Shown here in pieces: positions 22,254 through 30,061 of a stretch of DNA of 64,000 nt. Where the stretch lies: NCBI GenBank assembly GCA_032334055.1, contig JAUOZS010000001.1, positions 372,001 through 436,000 on the forward strand. Direction: 5' to 3'. The number at the start of each line of letters is the position of its first letter. Position 1 is the first letter of the stretch. Source of the stretch: Selenomonadales bacterium 4137-cl. GTDB lineage: Bacteria; Bacillota; Negativicutes; Sporomusales; UBA7701. A program made the translations under genes and the position numbers. The notes under the pieces are model-generated. The model saw nothing but the letters and a program-made list of their open reading frames with translations. It searched no databases and had not been told where the DNA came from.

Positions 22254-23771
22254 TCAATACGTGTTGATTACTTCAATAGCGTGCTCTAGTTCGGCATCTT
22301 CACCCCGGGCTACTTTCAGCGCGTTCTCCCTGGTCATAGGCGTACGGATAGACGGTGAAATTCCCCCTACCCCGCCGCGGCTGTCAATCTGGACCTGCCT
22401 GTTTTTGTCTAGCGATTGTCCATAGGGCCAATGCACCTCTAAATTGCCCGGCAGTTTCGCTTCTCCTCCGGCCAGGCCAAACGATCCATGGGTTCCGTAA
22501 AAGCCAACCGTTTCTCCCCTTGGCGCATTTTTGATTCCCATTGCCAACCCCTCACCCGAACTTACGCACTTTGAATTGATCAGCGCTACGACCAGGCCGC
22601 GAAAGAAGGGGGTGCCGGGTTCGATATATAACCCGAGATCCGGCTCTTTTGTTTGGCGCTCATCACCCGCCAGGATTTCCCTAGCACCGGTGGCCGAATT
22701 AAAGCTGTTCTGGTATTCATAGAGGGTTTTCTCGGGGTAGAACGACGCCAGCATGTCAGCCACCATCGAGTCTAAGCCGCCTACATTATTGCGAATGTCG
22801 ATAATCAGACCTTTGACATTGGCAGCGTTGAATTCATCCAGGGCTGCCCGAAACAAGCCAAGCGTAGAGGGAACCTTGCCGGTGTTTTGAAGATCGGCAT
22901 CAAATTCGCCCCAGAGTTTTATATAGCCGATATTGCCGCCGAGGATTTTCTTTTCGATCATTGATTCGGGCGGTTTCTGGGGATTATCGGCACCTACGAT
23001 CAATTGCCTTAAACCGTCGGAAACAATAGTTGCAGGGTAAATCTGGGTTAACGACTTACCTTTGTCGTCATAGGCGACCACCGTTATGTTGGCTCTCTCG
23101 CCGTTATTGTCAAAAACAAGGGAGGCTTGGGCATGAATCGGCGCGCGCGTAAGATACCGCACCTGCTGGTTGGCGAGTTCCTCTGCCGTGGCTGAGTTGG
23201 TACCAAAAATCGTTGATACATGATGCAAAGCAGTTTCGACCGGCAGGCCATTCCATTCGATCAATTCCGCACCAGCCCGTAATCCCTGCGCATAGGCGGC
23301 GCTGGTTTCGTCGACCCAGCTTGCGATTACTTTGCCATCTGACAGTTTCGTTGCGGAAAATCCGAATCCGCCGCCGATAAATTTATTGTCGATTGATCCA
23401 ATAGAGGTCATGCGGACATGCCCATCGGGTATGGAGTGTACGTACTCTCGTAACGCCAGATAATAGGCTGCGAAGTCTTTCGAAGCCTGGGCTCGCTTAA
23501 TCCTCGGCTTGAACTTGCTATAAAGCGCCGGCCAGTCGACTCCCTTCCAGTCAGTAAATGCGTATTCACGGGAAAGCTTCCCGTGGAGCTTGTCGAAAGC
23601 TTCGCTCCATGCCAGTTTGCTGAAATCTTCCGGCATCGGCGCCTGGTATGCGGGCTGTGCAAAAACGCTCCCTATGGCCATTCCGCTGAAGGGAAGGGCA
23701 AAAAACAGCATCAGAACTACCAGTGATAATCTCCCTAAATAAACGAATCCACTGCCAGTTCCTATACTCAT
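22254..23771 (-). CDS. S41-family (C-terminal processing type) peptidase, secreted
   Basis: 505 aa from the minus-strand ATG at 23771, which has AAGGAGGAAT upstream; the longer frame to 23864 lacks one. Signal peptide at about residues 8-38. A PDZ-like segment (GGGFGFSATKLSDGKV, RAGAELIEWNG) precedes the peptidase core. The core has VKGLIIDIRNNVGGLDS and the likely nucleophile region NSKCVSSGEGLA. I do not see the Lys of the classic Ser-Lys dyad at the usual place, so it may belong to a tricorn-like branch. Exported to the cell envelope. Base composition is close to the rest of the genome, unlike the AT-rich genes beside it. Confidence 0.85.
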   Translation of the reverse strand: MSIGTGSGFVYLGRLSLVVLMLFFALPFSGMAIGSVFAQPAYQAPMPEDFSKLAWSEAFDKLHGKLSREYAFTDWKGVDWPALYSKFKPRIKRAQASKDFAAYYLALREYVHSIPDGHVRMTSIGSIDNKFIGGGFGFSATKLSDGKVIASWVDETSAAYAQGLRAGAELIEWNGLPVETALHHVSTIFGTNSATAEELANQQVRYLTRAPIHAQASLVFDNNGERANITVVAYDDKGKSLTQIYPATIVSDGLRQLIVGADNPQKPPESMIEKKILGGNIGYIKLWGEFDADLQNTGKVPSTLGLFRAALDEFNAANVKGLIIDIRNNVGGLDSMVADMLASFYPEKTLYEYQNSFNSATGAREILAGDERQTKEPDLGLYIEPGTPFFRGLVVALINSKCVSSGEGLAMGIKNAPRGETVGFYGTHGSFGLAGGEAKLPGNLEVHWPYGQSLDKNRQVQIDSRGGVGGISPSIRTPMTRENALKVARGEDAELEHAIEVINTY

Positions 23772-24068
23772 GCTATTCCTCCTTGTTCTGGCCGCGCCTA
23801 AAAGCGCGGCGGAGTCTTGTGCCAAGCACCCGGAAAATTTGTCCTCGACATATTTCCCTATCAAAATCGTTATGATATAGCACTTCGCATTATTTCCACA
23901 TTGTTCCTCTATCTAACCTTGAGCCTAAAGAAAAGTATTGTCCCCCTTGGCCGCTCGACTTGGAGCGGCACTTCCTTACAGAACAACGGAGAAAAATGGG
24001 AATGTTCCGATGAAATATTAACAGAACCAAGTCGAAGCAAGAAATATTAAAGGAGGCTTATAAGTCTG

Positions 24069-24447
24069 ATGCAAAAAATACTAATCGCCTTTTTGGCGCC
24101 CTTGGTTGTCCTGGGGTCTTTCGGCATTAGCCTTCCAAGGCGGGGCATTGCAGTTAGTGCAACAGGGTGAGAAAAATTGCGCCGGGTTTGACCTGAGTAA
24201 TGATCCATTATCCGGATTAAACCTTAGCAATATCAACCTGCATGGGGCAAACCTGCGTGGTGCAATCCAAAAAGGTGCAAACCTGTCTTGCGCAACCCTG
24301 ACAAACGCGTATCTGTATTGAGCCAACCTGACCGGCGCCGACCTGTCTGGAAGCAAGATGAATTTAGCCGAGCTGGGGAGTGCCAACCGTAGCAATGCCA
24401 ACGGCGAGGCCAGGGCGAACGGCATGGCCCATCAGAACGGGCAATAA
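24069..24447 (+). pseudogene. Pentapeptide-repeat protein, broken by a frameshift and a stop
   Basis: The ATG at 24069 (AGGAGGC upstream) begins a signal-like sequence MQKILIAFLAPLVVLG, which soon runs into a stop. The next part is in another frame (ALAFQGGALQLVQQGEKN, then A(N/D)LxX pentapeptides) and meets TGA at 24319-24321. Pentapeptides resume in the same frame after the TGA (ANLTG, ADLSG) and end in the 46-bp repeat (GEARANGMAHQNGQ-stop). A GGA-to-TGA change would explain the stop. Two independent lesions make it a pseudogene. The stretch 23772-24068 upstream holds no convincing gene. Confidence 0.75.
24402..24447. repeat. 46-bp direct repeat, right copy
   Basis: Matches 20194-20239 (45 of 46 bases) and is read in the same protein frame (GEARANGMAHQNG plus stop) although it is now joined to a pentapeptide pseudogene. 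Confidence 0.85.
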
Positions 24448-24492
24448 GAGTAGTGCCCGGAACAGCAATGTCCCCGGGGGAAAACCGATGGA

Positions 24493-24523
24493 AATGCTCC
24501 CGAATTTGTCGGGAGCATTTTTG
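24493..24523 (+). terminator. Intrinsic terminator
   Basis: AATGCTCCCGA (24493-24503) pairs with TCGGGAGCATT (24509-24519), followed by a short T-run. It ends the pentapeptide pseudogene region. Confidence 0.75.
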
Positions 24524-24642
24524 TTGTGGGAATATACCTCGCGCTTACAGAAATATGGAAACGGTGACTTGCAATATCGTACTATGGGTAAAACCATACC
24601 GGATGGTATAATTCCCATAAACAATGCGAGGAGCACGCGGCA

Positions 24643-25248
24643 TTGACGGCATTGAATATTGCATCTCTATTGGGATATTGCGTTATAGTCACTTTCACCC
24701 CCGGACCTACCAATATTGTAATATTGTCGGGTAGCTACAATTTCGGCATAAAAAAAACGCTGCAATTTGTATACGGCGCGACAGCGGCTTTTGTTGTGCT
24801 GCTTTCCTTTTCTGTCATTCTGAGCGGCTTGCTTATGGCGGGCATGCCAAAGATTCTGCTTGTGATGCAGGCGACCGGCGGCATTTACATGCTGTATCTT
24901 GCCAGGCTGATTTACGGCGCGGACGGAGCAAATACCAGCCCCGGGCAGGCGTTTACCTTCGTCGGCGGCTTTCTCATGCAGCTTGTCAATCCCAAGGTTA
25001 TCATATTTACGATGACGGTTATCCCGAGCTTTATCATGCCTTACGATACCTCGGTGACCGGCTTGGCAATAGCTGTGGCCGCGGTAACAAGTATCGCCTT
25101 TATGGCAATGCTGACATGGGCGCTGTTCGGCGCCGCCTTTAAAGAGCGTTTGCAAAAATATCGCAAGACGGTTAATTTAATTATGGGGCTATTCTTAGTT
25201 TATTCCGCAATCATGATGTCCGGAATAGTTGACCTTATTAAGGGGTGA
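24643..25248 (+). CDS. LysE/RhtB-family amino-acid exporter
   Basis: 201 aa, TTG start at 24643 with GCGAGGAG upstream. Five to six hydrophobic helices. The family signature TPGPTNIVILSGSYNFG lies near residues 19-35 and FVGGFLMQLVNPKVIIFTMTVIP (quoted in part) near 107-129. Family members export amino acids or related compounds. A TATAAT (24607-24612) with small inverted repeats (ATACC/GGTAT) around it may be a regulated promoter. The stop overlaps the AraC start (GTGA), so exporter and regulator are coupled. Confidence 0.9.
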   Translation: MTALNIASLLGYCVIVTFTPGPTNIVILSGSYNFGIKKTLQFVYGATAAFVVLLSFSVILSGLLMAGMPKILLVMQATGGIYMLYLARLIYGADGANTSPGQAFTFVGGFLMQLVNPKVIIFTMTVIPSFIMPYDTSVTGLAIAVAAVTSIAFMAMLTWALFGAAFKERLQKYRKTVNLIMGLFLVYSAIMMSGIVDLIKG

Positions 25249-26036
25249 TTGTTACGGAACGGTTCATCTATAATAAATGGGCGGATATCACCGTATTATC
25301 CGCGAGCTTCACCGACTTTGCCTATAAAAAGCATTGTCATGAAGAATATGCTTTTGGCGTAACGGTAGCTGGGGTTCAGCAATTTTACATTGATGGCAGC
25401 TTGGAATTATCTTATCCACACGGGGTTATGCTGTTCAACCCCGAACAAGTGCATGACGGCATGGCGCAAGACAAGACAGGCCTTAAATACCTGATGCTGT
25501 ACATCGAACCTCAAGTATTTCTGGAGTTGCTCGAACAAAAAGACATCGTCCGCTTTTCCGCCCCTGTTGTATATAACTCCACTCTTGAGCGGAGTATCAT
25601 CAACTTAGCCAATGCCGTAATTAACGCCGCCGATGAAGCCTACTGCGATGAACTGCTTGTGGCATTTTCGCATAACTTTGGCGGGGCGAATTTAAATACG
25701 GCCCATAAGAAAGAAGACGCCGCGATCAAAAAAGCGAAGGAAATGATGTATTACAACCTGGATGACGTTTTGAGACTGGATGACATTTGCCGGGAACTAA
25801 AGATATCAAAATTTAAATTTATAAGATTTTTTAAAGCTAATACAGGTCTTTCTCCTTATCAATACTTTTTAAACTGCAAGGTTTCGCATGCGAAGCGGCT
25901 AATAGAAGAAAATCGGGATGTCTATAAAGCAGTGGCCGATTGCGGCTTCGTTGATTTAACCCATCTAAACCGGCATTTTAAAAGTGTCTTCGGAGCAACT
26001 GCATACGAATACTTAATTGAACGGGGCCTGGACTAA
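25245..26036 (+). CDS. AraC-family transcriptional regulator
   Basis: 263 aa, GTG start overlapping the lysE stop. N-terminal cupin-like sensing domain (KHCHEEYAFGVTVAG, VMLFNPEQVHDG) and C-terminal double helix-turn-helix (LDDICRELKISKFKFIRFFKANTGLSPYQY, quoted in part; KAVADCGFVDLTHLNRHFKSVFG). This AraC subgroup with a LysE partner often controls its exporter. AT-rich like the exporter gene. An inverted repeat upstream of the exporter gene is a candidate operator. Confidence 0.92.
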   Translation: MIVTERFIYNKWADITVLSASFTDFAYKKHCHEEYAFGVTVAGVQQFYIDGSLELSYPHGVMLFNPEQVHDGMAQDKTGLKYLMLYIEPQVFLELLEQKDIVRFSAPVVYNSTLERSIINLANAVINAADEAYCDELLVAFSHNFGGANLNTAHKKEDAAIKKAKEMMYYNLDDVLRLDDICRELKISKFKFIRFFKANTGLSPYQYFLNCKVSHAKRLIEENRDVYKAVADCGFVDLTHLNRHFKSVFGATAYEYLIERGLD

Positions 26037-26087
26037 CCACACCTGTGACATAACGGCGCATCACCTTAAAAGTAAAGGTCGCCGACT

Positions 26088-26205
26088 TGGGTTCGTCACC
26101 CCTTCGCAAGACCTCGCCGTGACCATCTACCCGCACCCCAGCCTTTCGGAGACGGTGATGGAGAGCGCGCACGGGACATTCGGCGAGCCGGTGCGCCGGA
26201 TGTGG
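26088..26205 (+). pseudogene. Fragment of a dihydrolipoamide dehydrogenase C-terminus
   Basis: Within 26037-26320 there is no whole gene. One frame reads DLAVTIYPHPSLSETVMESA, which matches the conserved dimerisation end of dihydrolipoamide dehydrogenases (HPTLSEAVMEAA). There is no matching N-terminal part upstream. The GC content is higher than that of the AraC gene just before it. It looks like a remnant left by a rearrangement. Confidence 0.55.
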
Positions 26206-26320
26206 CTTGCTGTTGAGAAAGAGAACCTGTCCCGGAAAACAGGGCAGGCTCTTTGTGCTTATATTGGCTGGGCTGATTTGGTATAATAGGGTTATTCCTG
26301 TAAAGATTGGAGGCAAAGTC

Positions 26321-26959
26321 ATGGAGCAACTGGAATTCATTTATAAGCGCCATAGTGTGAGAAGCTTCGAGGATCGGCCGGTCGACCGGGATCACATCCG
26401 GGAGATGATCAAGGCGGCTACTTATGCGCCGTCAGGCAAGAATATGCAGAACTGGCATTTTGTCGTTATTACCGACAAAACAAAGATTGCGGCAATCGTC
26501 AAAATCGTGGAGGAGGTCAACGCCAGACTGGCCGCGTATCTTGCCGACGAGGCCAAACGCAAAGCGTTCCGGGGCATGTTGCCTTACCAAACCGTATTCA
26601 AAGGGGCGCCCGCGCTGGTTCTTGTTTACGCAGGACCGTACGAAACTATTGCCGACCAGCTTTTGGAGGCAGGCATCATGCCGCGGGAAGAGGCGCTGGA
26701 ATATAAAAAGCCCAATCCCGGCATCCAGAACATTGCCGCCGCGATGGAAAATCTGCAGCTCGCCGCCGCCAGCCTCGGCTACGGTACCTGCTGGATGACC
26801 GGGCCCACTTACGCCGCCGAAGAAATTTCCCGATACATTGGGTTTGCCAAAGACGGCTATTATCTTGCCGCCATGACTCCTCTCGGGGTGCCGGCTTCCG
26901 GCAAATGGTCGTATCCGGCCAGGAAGCCGCTGGAGGAAGTACTGACAATAATTGAGTAG
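26321..26959 (+). CDS. Nitroreductase-family FMN oxidoreductase
   Basis: 212 aa from the ATG at 26321 (TTGGAGG upstream); a longer in-frame opening lies before the TATAAT at 26282-26287. FMN-binding N-terminal motif RHSVRSFEDRPVD and SGKNMQNWHFVVI, and the central helix IQNIAAAMENLQLAAASLGYGTCWM. Such enzymes reduce nitro or quinone compounds, or act on other flavin-dependent substrates. It has its own promoter and terminator (27018-27045). No substrate is suggested by its neighbours. Confidence 0.92.
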   Translation: MEQLEFIYKRHSVRSFEDRPVDRDHIREMIKAATYAPSGKNMQNWHFVVITDKTKIAAIVKIVEEVNARLAAYLADEAKRKAFRGMLPYQTVFKGAPALVLVYAGPYETIADQLLEAGIMPREEALEYKKPNPGIQNIAAAMENLQLAAASLGYGTCWMTGPTYAAEEISRYIGFAKDGYYLAAMTPLGVPASGKWSYPARKPLEEVLTIIE

Positions 26960-27045
26960 CCGCGAAGCGAGGGATTGGTCCGGCGTCACCACGGCCACCG
27001 GTTAAGGCTTAAAGTCAATGCCCGGAACAGCAATGTTCCGGGCAT
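26960..27045 (+). terminator. Terminator after nitroreductase, with repeated sequence
   Basis: ATGCCCGGAACA and TGTTCCGGGCAT (27018-27045) form a 12-bp stem. An 18-base part (27019-27036) is identical to 24454-24471. Just upstream, 26969-27004 reads ARDWSGVTTATG-stop in one frame, which recalls the DWSDVTTGEVG part of the SspF-like protein and may be another decayed copy. Confidence 0.55.
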
Positions 27046-27093
27046 ATTTCATATCGCCGGCTGCAGTTTTGAAAGAGACAATAGAATGACTGG

Positions 27094-27666
27094 TTAAAAA
27101 TTAGCTACGAACCCAAACGAAATCCCATGGGCATTATAAGAAGGATTATGGATTTGCGAATGCAAACCGTTGGAAACATGCATCAGCATATACCCGATAT
27201 TCAGCGAGGATTCCGAGCTGAATTTATAGATAAGCCGCGGTCCGATCCGCCACATGAAATTATAATGTTCGCCGCCGACCGGGAACCGCTTGTTATATAC
27301 AATGAATCCGCCGCTCATATCCACTGCCACAGTCAGTTTGCCGGAACGGTGCGTTTCGTTGCGGACCATGAAAACAGGGCCGGCGCCGACGGCCGAACTG
27401 TCTAGGGACTGAATTTGTTCATGAGGCAGTATACTCCCGCGCACCCGGGTGATCGTAATGCCTCGATACACCGACCTGTTTTTCGTTTCCGATATTTTAC
27501 CCAGTATATGCAACGACACGGTATCAAGATCACGGGATTTTCCTGTCGGCTTCAAAAAATCCCACTCCATCTCAAGCCTGGAGTCGGCCGCCTGGCAATA
27601 TGACACTCCCGGCAGACACATAAAGAAAAAGGTTAAAACAATGACTAAACAGATCGTTCTGGGCAT
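27094..27666 (-). CDS. PagL-like lipid A 3-O-deacylase (acyloxyacyl hydrolase family), outer membrane
   Basis: 190 aa from the minus-strand ATG at 27666, which has AGGAG upstream. Signal peptide at about residues 1-26 ending SYCQA. The mature part alternates polar and hydrophobic residues as in a small beta-barrel. It has the PagL active-site pattern MHVSNGLHSQIHNPSYNAHG (His and Ser of HxSN, then the NP turn), and ends in aromatic FVANF. PagL removes an acyl chain from lipid A in the outer membrane. This implies that the organism makes LPS. It stands alone with its own regulatory region. Confidence 0.8.
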   Translation of the reverse strand: MPRTICLVIVLTFFFMCLPGVSYCQAADSRLEMEWDFLKPTGKSRDLDTVSLHILGKISETKNRSVYRGITITRVRGSILPHEQIQSLDSSAVGAGPVFMVRNETHRSGKLTVAVDMSGGFIVYNKRFPVGGEHYNFMWRIGPRLIYKFSSESSLNIGYMLMHVSNGLHSQIHNPSYNAHGISFGFVANF

Positions 27667-27927
27667 CGCGATACTCCTATTGTTGTTTTCGTTTAGCAAC
27701 AGAAATCTAGCATATAAATAACAATAGTTTCCATAAAAGAAACTAACAATAGTATTCTGTACGGCGGTTTATTTTTCCTTTATGGAAAAACAGTTCAACG
27801 ACATCATATGGCCGTATATAACCGCAGGCAAAGATGGCGCGGCTTTCCATTCGACTTTATCCGCCGTAATAAACAATGAGAAGCGTTCATATGTTTATTA
27901 AAAATCAGCGGCGGAGGTGATTTGAGA

Positions 27928-28503
27928 ATGGCCCGACAAGAACAGGAAGAGCATACAAAGCGCTGGTGCGCGCTGCCGGAACCCTATCCCAAGCCTATGG
28001 TTGTACAACCGAATCTGTATTATGCTCAACTTCTTCTCGAAGACTATGCCGGTTCACTAAGTGAAATGACAGCGATTAATCAGTACTCTTATCACTATCT
28101 GATGTTTGTGGGTGAATACGAAGAAATTGCTCACCTGGAAGCATGTATCGCAATTATCGAAATGTACCATCTCGAACTGTTGGGTGAGACCATCAAACTG
28201 CTGGGAGTAGAACCGAAGTACAGGACGATAACCGGAAACTGCCAAACCTTTTGGGATGCGTCCCATGTATTCTACGGCACAGGACTATATGACAGACTCG
28301 CGGCTGACATCGCCGCCGAAAAACTGGCTATAAAGCAGTATCGAACGCATCAGGGGCTCATCAGCGACAAATATATTAATATTCTCCTGGAGCGGATCAT
28401 AAAGGATGAGGAACATCATCTAAAACTATTCCTTCATGCAGCCGCCCGCTTTTGCCCCGATTTATTCAGAAATATTGATGAAGAAAAACCAGGTAATGCA
28501 TGA
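27928..28503 (+). CDS. Ferritin-like diiron protein
   Basis: 191 aa from the ATG at 27928 (GGAGGTG 9 bases upstream); a TTG six bases earlier is too close to the ribosome site. Four-helix bundle with ferritin-like ligands: Glu in LSEMTAINQYSYH, EEIAHLEACIAII, AAEKLAIKQY and IIKDEEHHLKLF. The exact family (manganese catalase-like, rubrerythrin-like or other) is not clear. It is probably oxygen or iron defence. Isolated gene; the 200 bases downstream hold no gene. Confidence 0.75.
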   Translation: MARQEQEEHTKRWCALPEPYPKPMVVQPNLYYAQLLLEDYAGSLSEMTAINQYSYHYLMFVGEYEEIAHLEACIAIIEMYHLELLGETIKLLGVEPKYRTITGNCQTFWDASHVFYGTGLYDRLAADIAAEKLAIKQYRTHQGLISDKYINILLERIIKDEEHHLKLFLHAAARFCPDLFRNIDEEKPGNA

Positions 28504-28628
28504 TCGACTAGCAAGAGGCGCCCTGGGCAATCCCCTGTTCCCGCAAAACCGCGGCGCAGCCCGCCGGATCTCCGCAACAAGACCCGAAGTCGCCTGAAAT
28601 CCCAGGGGAACTTATTTTCCGCCTACGC

Positions 28629-28658
28629 TTACATTTTTCGACCAAAATTTGTTATAAT
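28629..28658 (+). promoter_or_regulatory. Sigma-A-type promoter of the encapsulated-ferritin-like gene
   Basis: TTACAT (28629-28634), 18-base spacer, TATAAT (28653-28658), 44 bases before the start codon. Confidence 0.6.
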
Positions 28659-28701
28659 AAAGATGTTGCTTGTAGTCTTAACATAATGGGAGTGATGGAT
28701 C

Positions 28702-29013
28702 ATGCCCGACTTCGGGAACTCTTTTTCCGGGCTTGCCAAAGACCGTAAGCTTACGGAACAGGAATTGATAAGAGCAATACGCTTTATGGTCGCCGCTGAA
28801 TACGAAGCTATCCAGCTATACATGCAGCTGGCGGAATCGACTGACAATAAGCTGGCGAGCGAAGTGCTGAAAGATATCGCCGATGAAGAAAAGGTCCATG
28901 CCGGCGAGTTTCTGCGGTTGCTCAAAGAGCTTGCTCCTGACGAAGAAGCGTATTATGCCGAAGGAGCCCAAGAGGTTGAAGAAGAAATAGCCAAACTGAA
29001 AGGCAGTAAATAG
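28702..29013 (+). CDS. Encapsulin-cargo type ferritin-like protein (EncFtn)
   Basis: 103 aa with GGGAGTGATGG upstream. Two-helix half-ferritin: LTEQELIRAIRFMVAAEYEAIQLYMQLAES (in part), then VLKDIADEEKVHAGEFLRLL and LAPDEEAYYAEGAQEVEEE. This matches encapsulated ferritins of the Pyrococcus/Thermotoga type, which pair into rings to oxidise iron inside an encapsulin shell. No shell gene is nearby and no clear cargo-loading peptide is seen after residue 98. The shell gene may lie elsewhere, or the protein acts free. Terminator at 29042-29075. Confidence 0.85.
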   Translation: MPDFGNSFSGLAKDRKLTEQELIRAIRFMVAAEYEAIQLYMQLAESTDNKLASEVLKDIADEEKVHAGEFLRLLKELAPDEEAYYAEGAQEVEEEIAKLKGSK

Positions 29014-29041
29014 GCCTGACATGTTTTAGCCAGGGAAATAT

Positions 29042-29075
29042 AGGCCCCGGAGGTCTCGCCAGACTTCCGGGGCCT
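29042..29075 (+). terminator. Stem-loop terminator
   Basis: 15-bp stem with one G-T pair (29042-29056 with 29061-29075) and a 4-base loop. Only a weak T-run follows. Confidence 0.6.
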
Positions 29076-29200
29076 TAACCATTTCGGCTGACAAACTCCA
29101 ATAATATTTCGATTTTGCCGCGTCCCATAAGGGATTTGATAATCATTTGTAGAAGTAAGAAAATATTAGCAAAAAACCGTTGCTGAGGGGGATATAAAAC

Positions 29201-30061
29201 ATGGCTGCGATCAAAGTAATGGTTGTCGACGATTCTCCTTTTTCCCGGACGATACTAACGGATATTTTAACAGAGGGGGGCTATGAAGTCGTAGGAGAGG
29301 CGGAATCGCTGGAATCCTTGGTCGAAACATACAGCCAATGCCGGCCTGATGTCGTGACAATGGATATCGCCATGCCTGACGCCGATGGGTTCGAATGCAC
29401 CAACGTCCTGCGGCTGCATGACCCGGCGGCGAAGATCATCCTCGTCAGCTCGATGAAGGACGAAGAAACCGAGGCTGAGGCCCGGCGCATCGGGGTAATG
29501 GGGTATGTCCAGAAACCGGTCGAGGCCGAATCTTTGCTAAGGGTAGTCGAACGCGTCGTGTCCCCGGATACCTTGTATCAGGATTTGGAAACCTGGGGCA
29601 TTGACATGTTCAAGGAGGCGTTAACCCAAAGCATAACAAGGATGACGAAAACGACGGCGACAATTTCCGAAGAAGGCCAGGGGGCGCAAATTTCATCGCG
29701 TGGTTTGACGGTCGTCATCGGTATCAGCGGCCAGTATCCGGGGACAATGATTCTCGACCTGCCTATGGAACAGGCGGAAAAAATGGCTGAGGTCATTCTG
29801 CGCCGTCCGGCCAAAAAAAGCGACGAGGTCGTGGCGATGCTCGCCGAATTCGCCAATGTCGTCGGCGGCGTGGCCTGCTCGCTGATCAACAAAAAGGACA
29901 AACAGTATAAACTGCGGGTGTCGCCGCCTAGCGTCTTTTACGGTACGCCCACCGAGGTAGTCAGCCCCAATTTGCCTGTCCGCAGCCTTATTGCCGATAC
30001 CGATTTCGGACGCATTCGTCTCAGCGTCGGCTTCAAGAAAGGATCAGTCTTATGGATGTAA
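29201..30061 (+). CDS. Response regulator with CheX-like phosphatase domain
   Basis: 286 aa. The receiver domain (residues 1-120) has the acidic pair Asp10-Asp11, phospho-acceptor Asp55 (VVTMDIAMP) and Lys in YVQKPVEAE. Residues about 130-286 form a CheC/CheX-type domain (ILDLPMEQAEKMAEVIL, LAEFANVVGGVACSLINK with the E-x2-N motif). A receiver fused to a CheX domain could set its own phosphate lifetime or dephosphorylate another receiver. The next gene encodes a stand-alone CheX and overlaps this one. No flagellar genes are nearby. Confidence 0.88.
   Translation: MAAIKVMVVDDSPFSRTILTDILTEGGYEVVGEAESLESLVETYSQCRPDVVTMDIAMPDADGFECTNVLRLHDPAAKIILVSSMKDEETEAEARRIGVMGYVQKPVEAESLLRVVERVVSPDTLYQDLETWGIDMFKEALTQSITRMTKTTATISEEGQGAQISSRGLTVVIGISGQYPGTMILDLPMEQAEKMAEVILRRPAKKSDEVVAMLAEFANVVGGVACSLINKKDKQYKLRVSPPSVFYGTPTEVVSPNLPVRSLIADTDFGRIRLSVGFKKGSVLWM

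Noticed and set aside
23817..24050. A 77-aa open frame upstream of the pentapeptide pseudogene
   Set aside because: No ribosome site, overlaps the S41 peptidase's upstream region, and no domain pattern.
24319..24321. In-frame TGA of the pentapeptide gene as selenocysteine
   Set aside because: Pentapeptide proteins have no conserved Cys here, the gene also has a frameshift, and a GGA-to-TGA change explains it.
20194..24447. The 46-bp repeat as part of a CRISPR array or insertion sequence end
   Set aside because: Only two copies are seen in the window, 4.2 kb apart, with no regular spacing, no transposase and no terminal inverted repeats.
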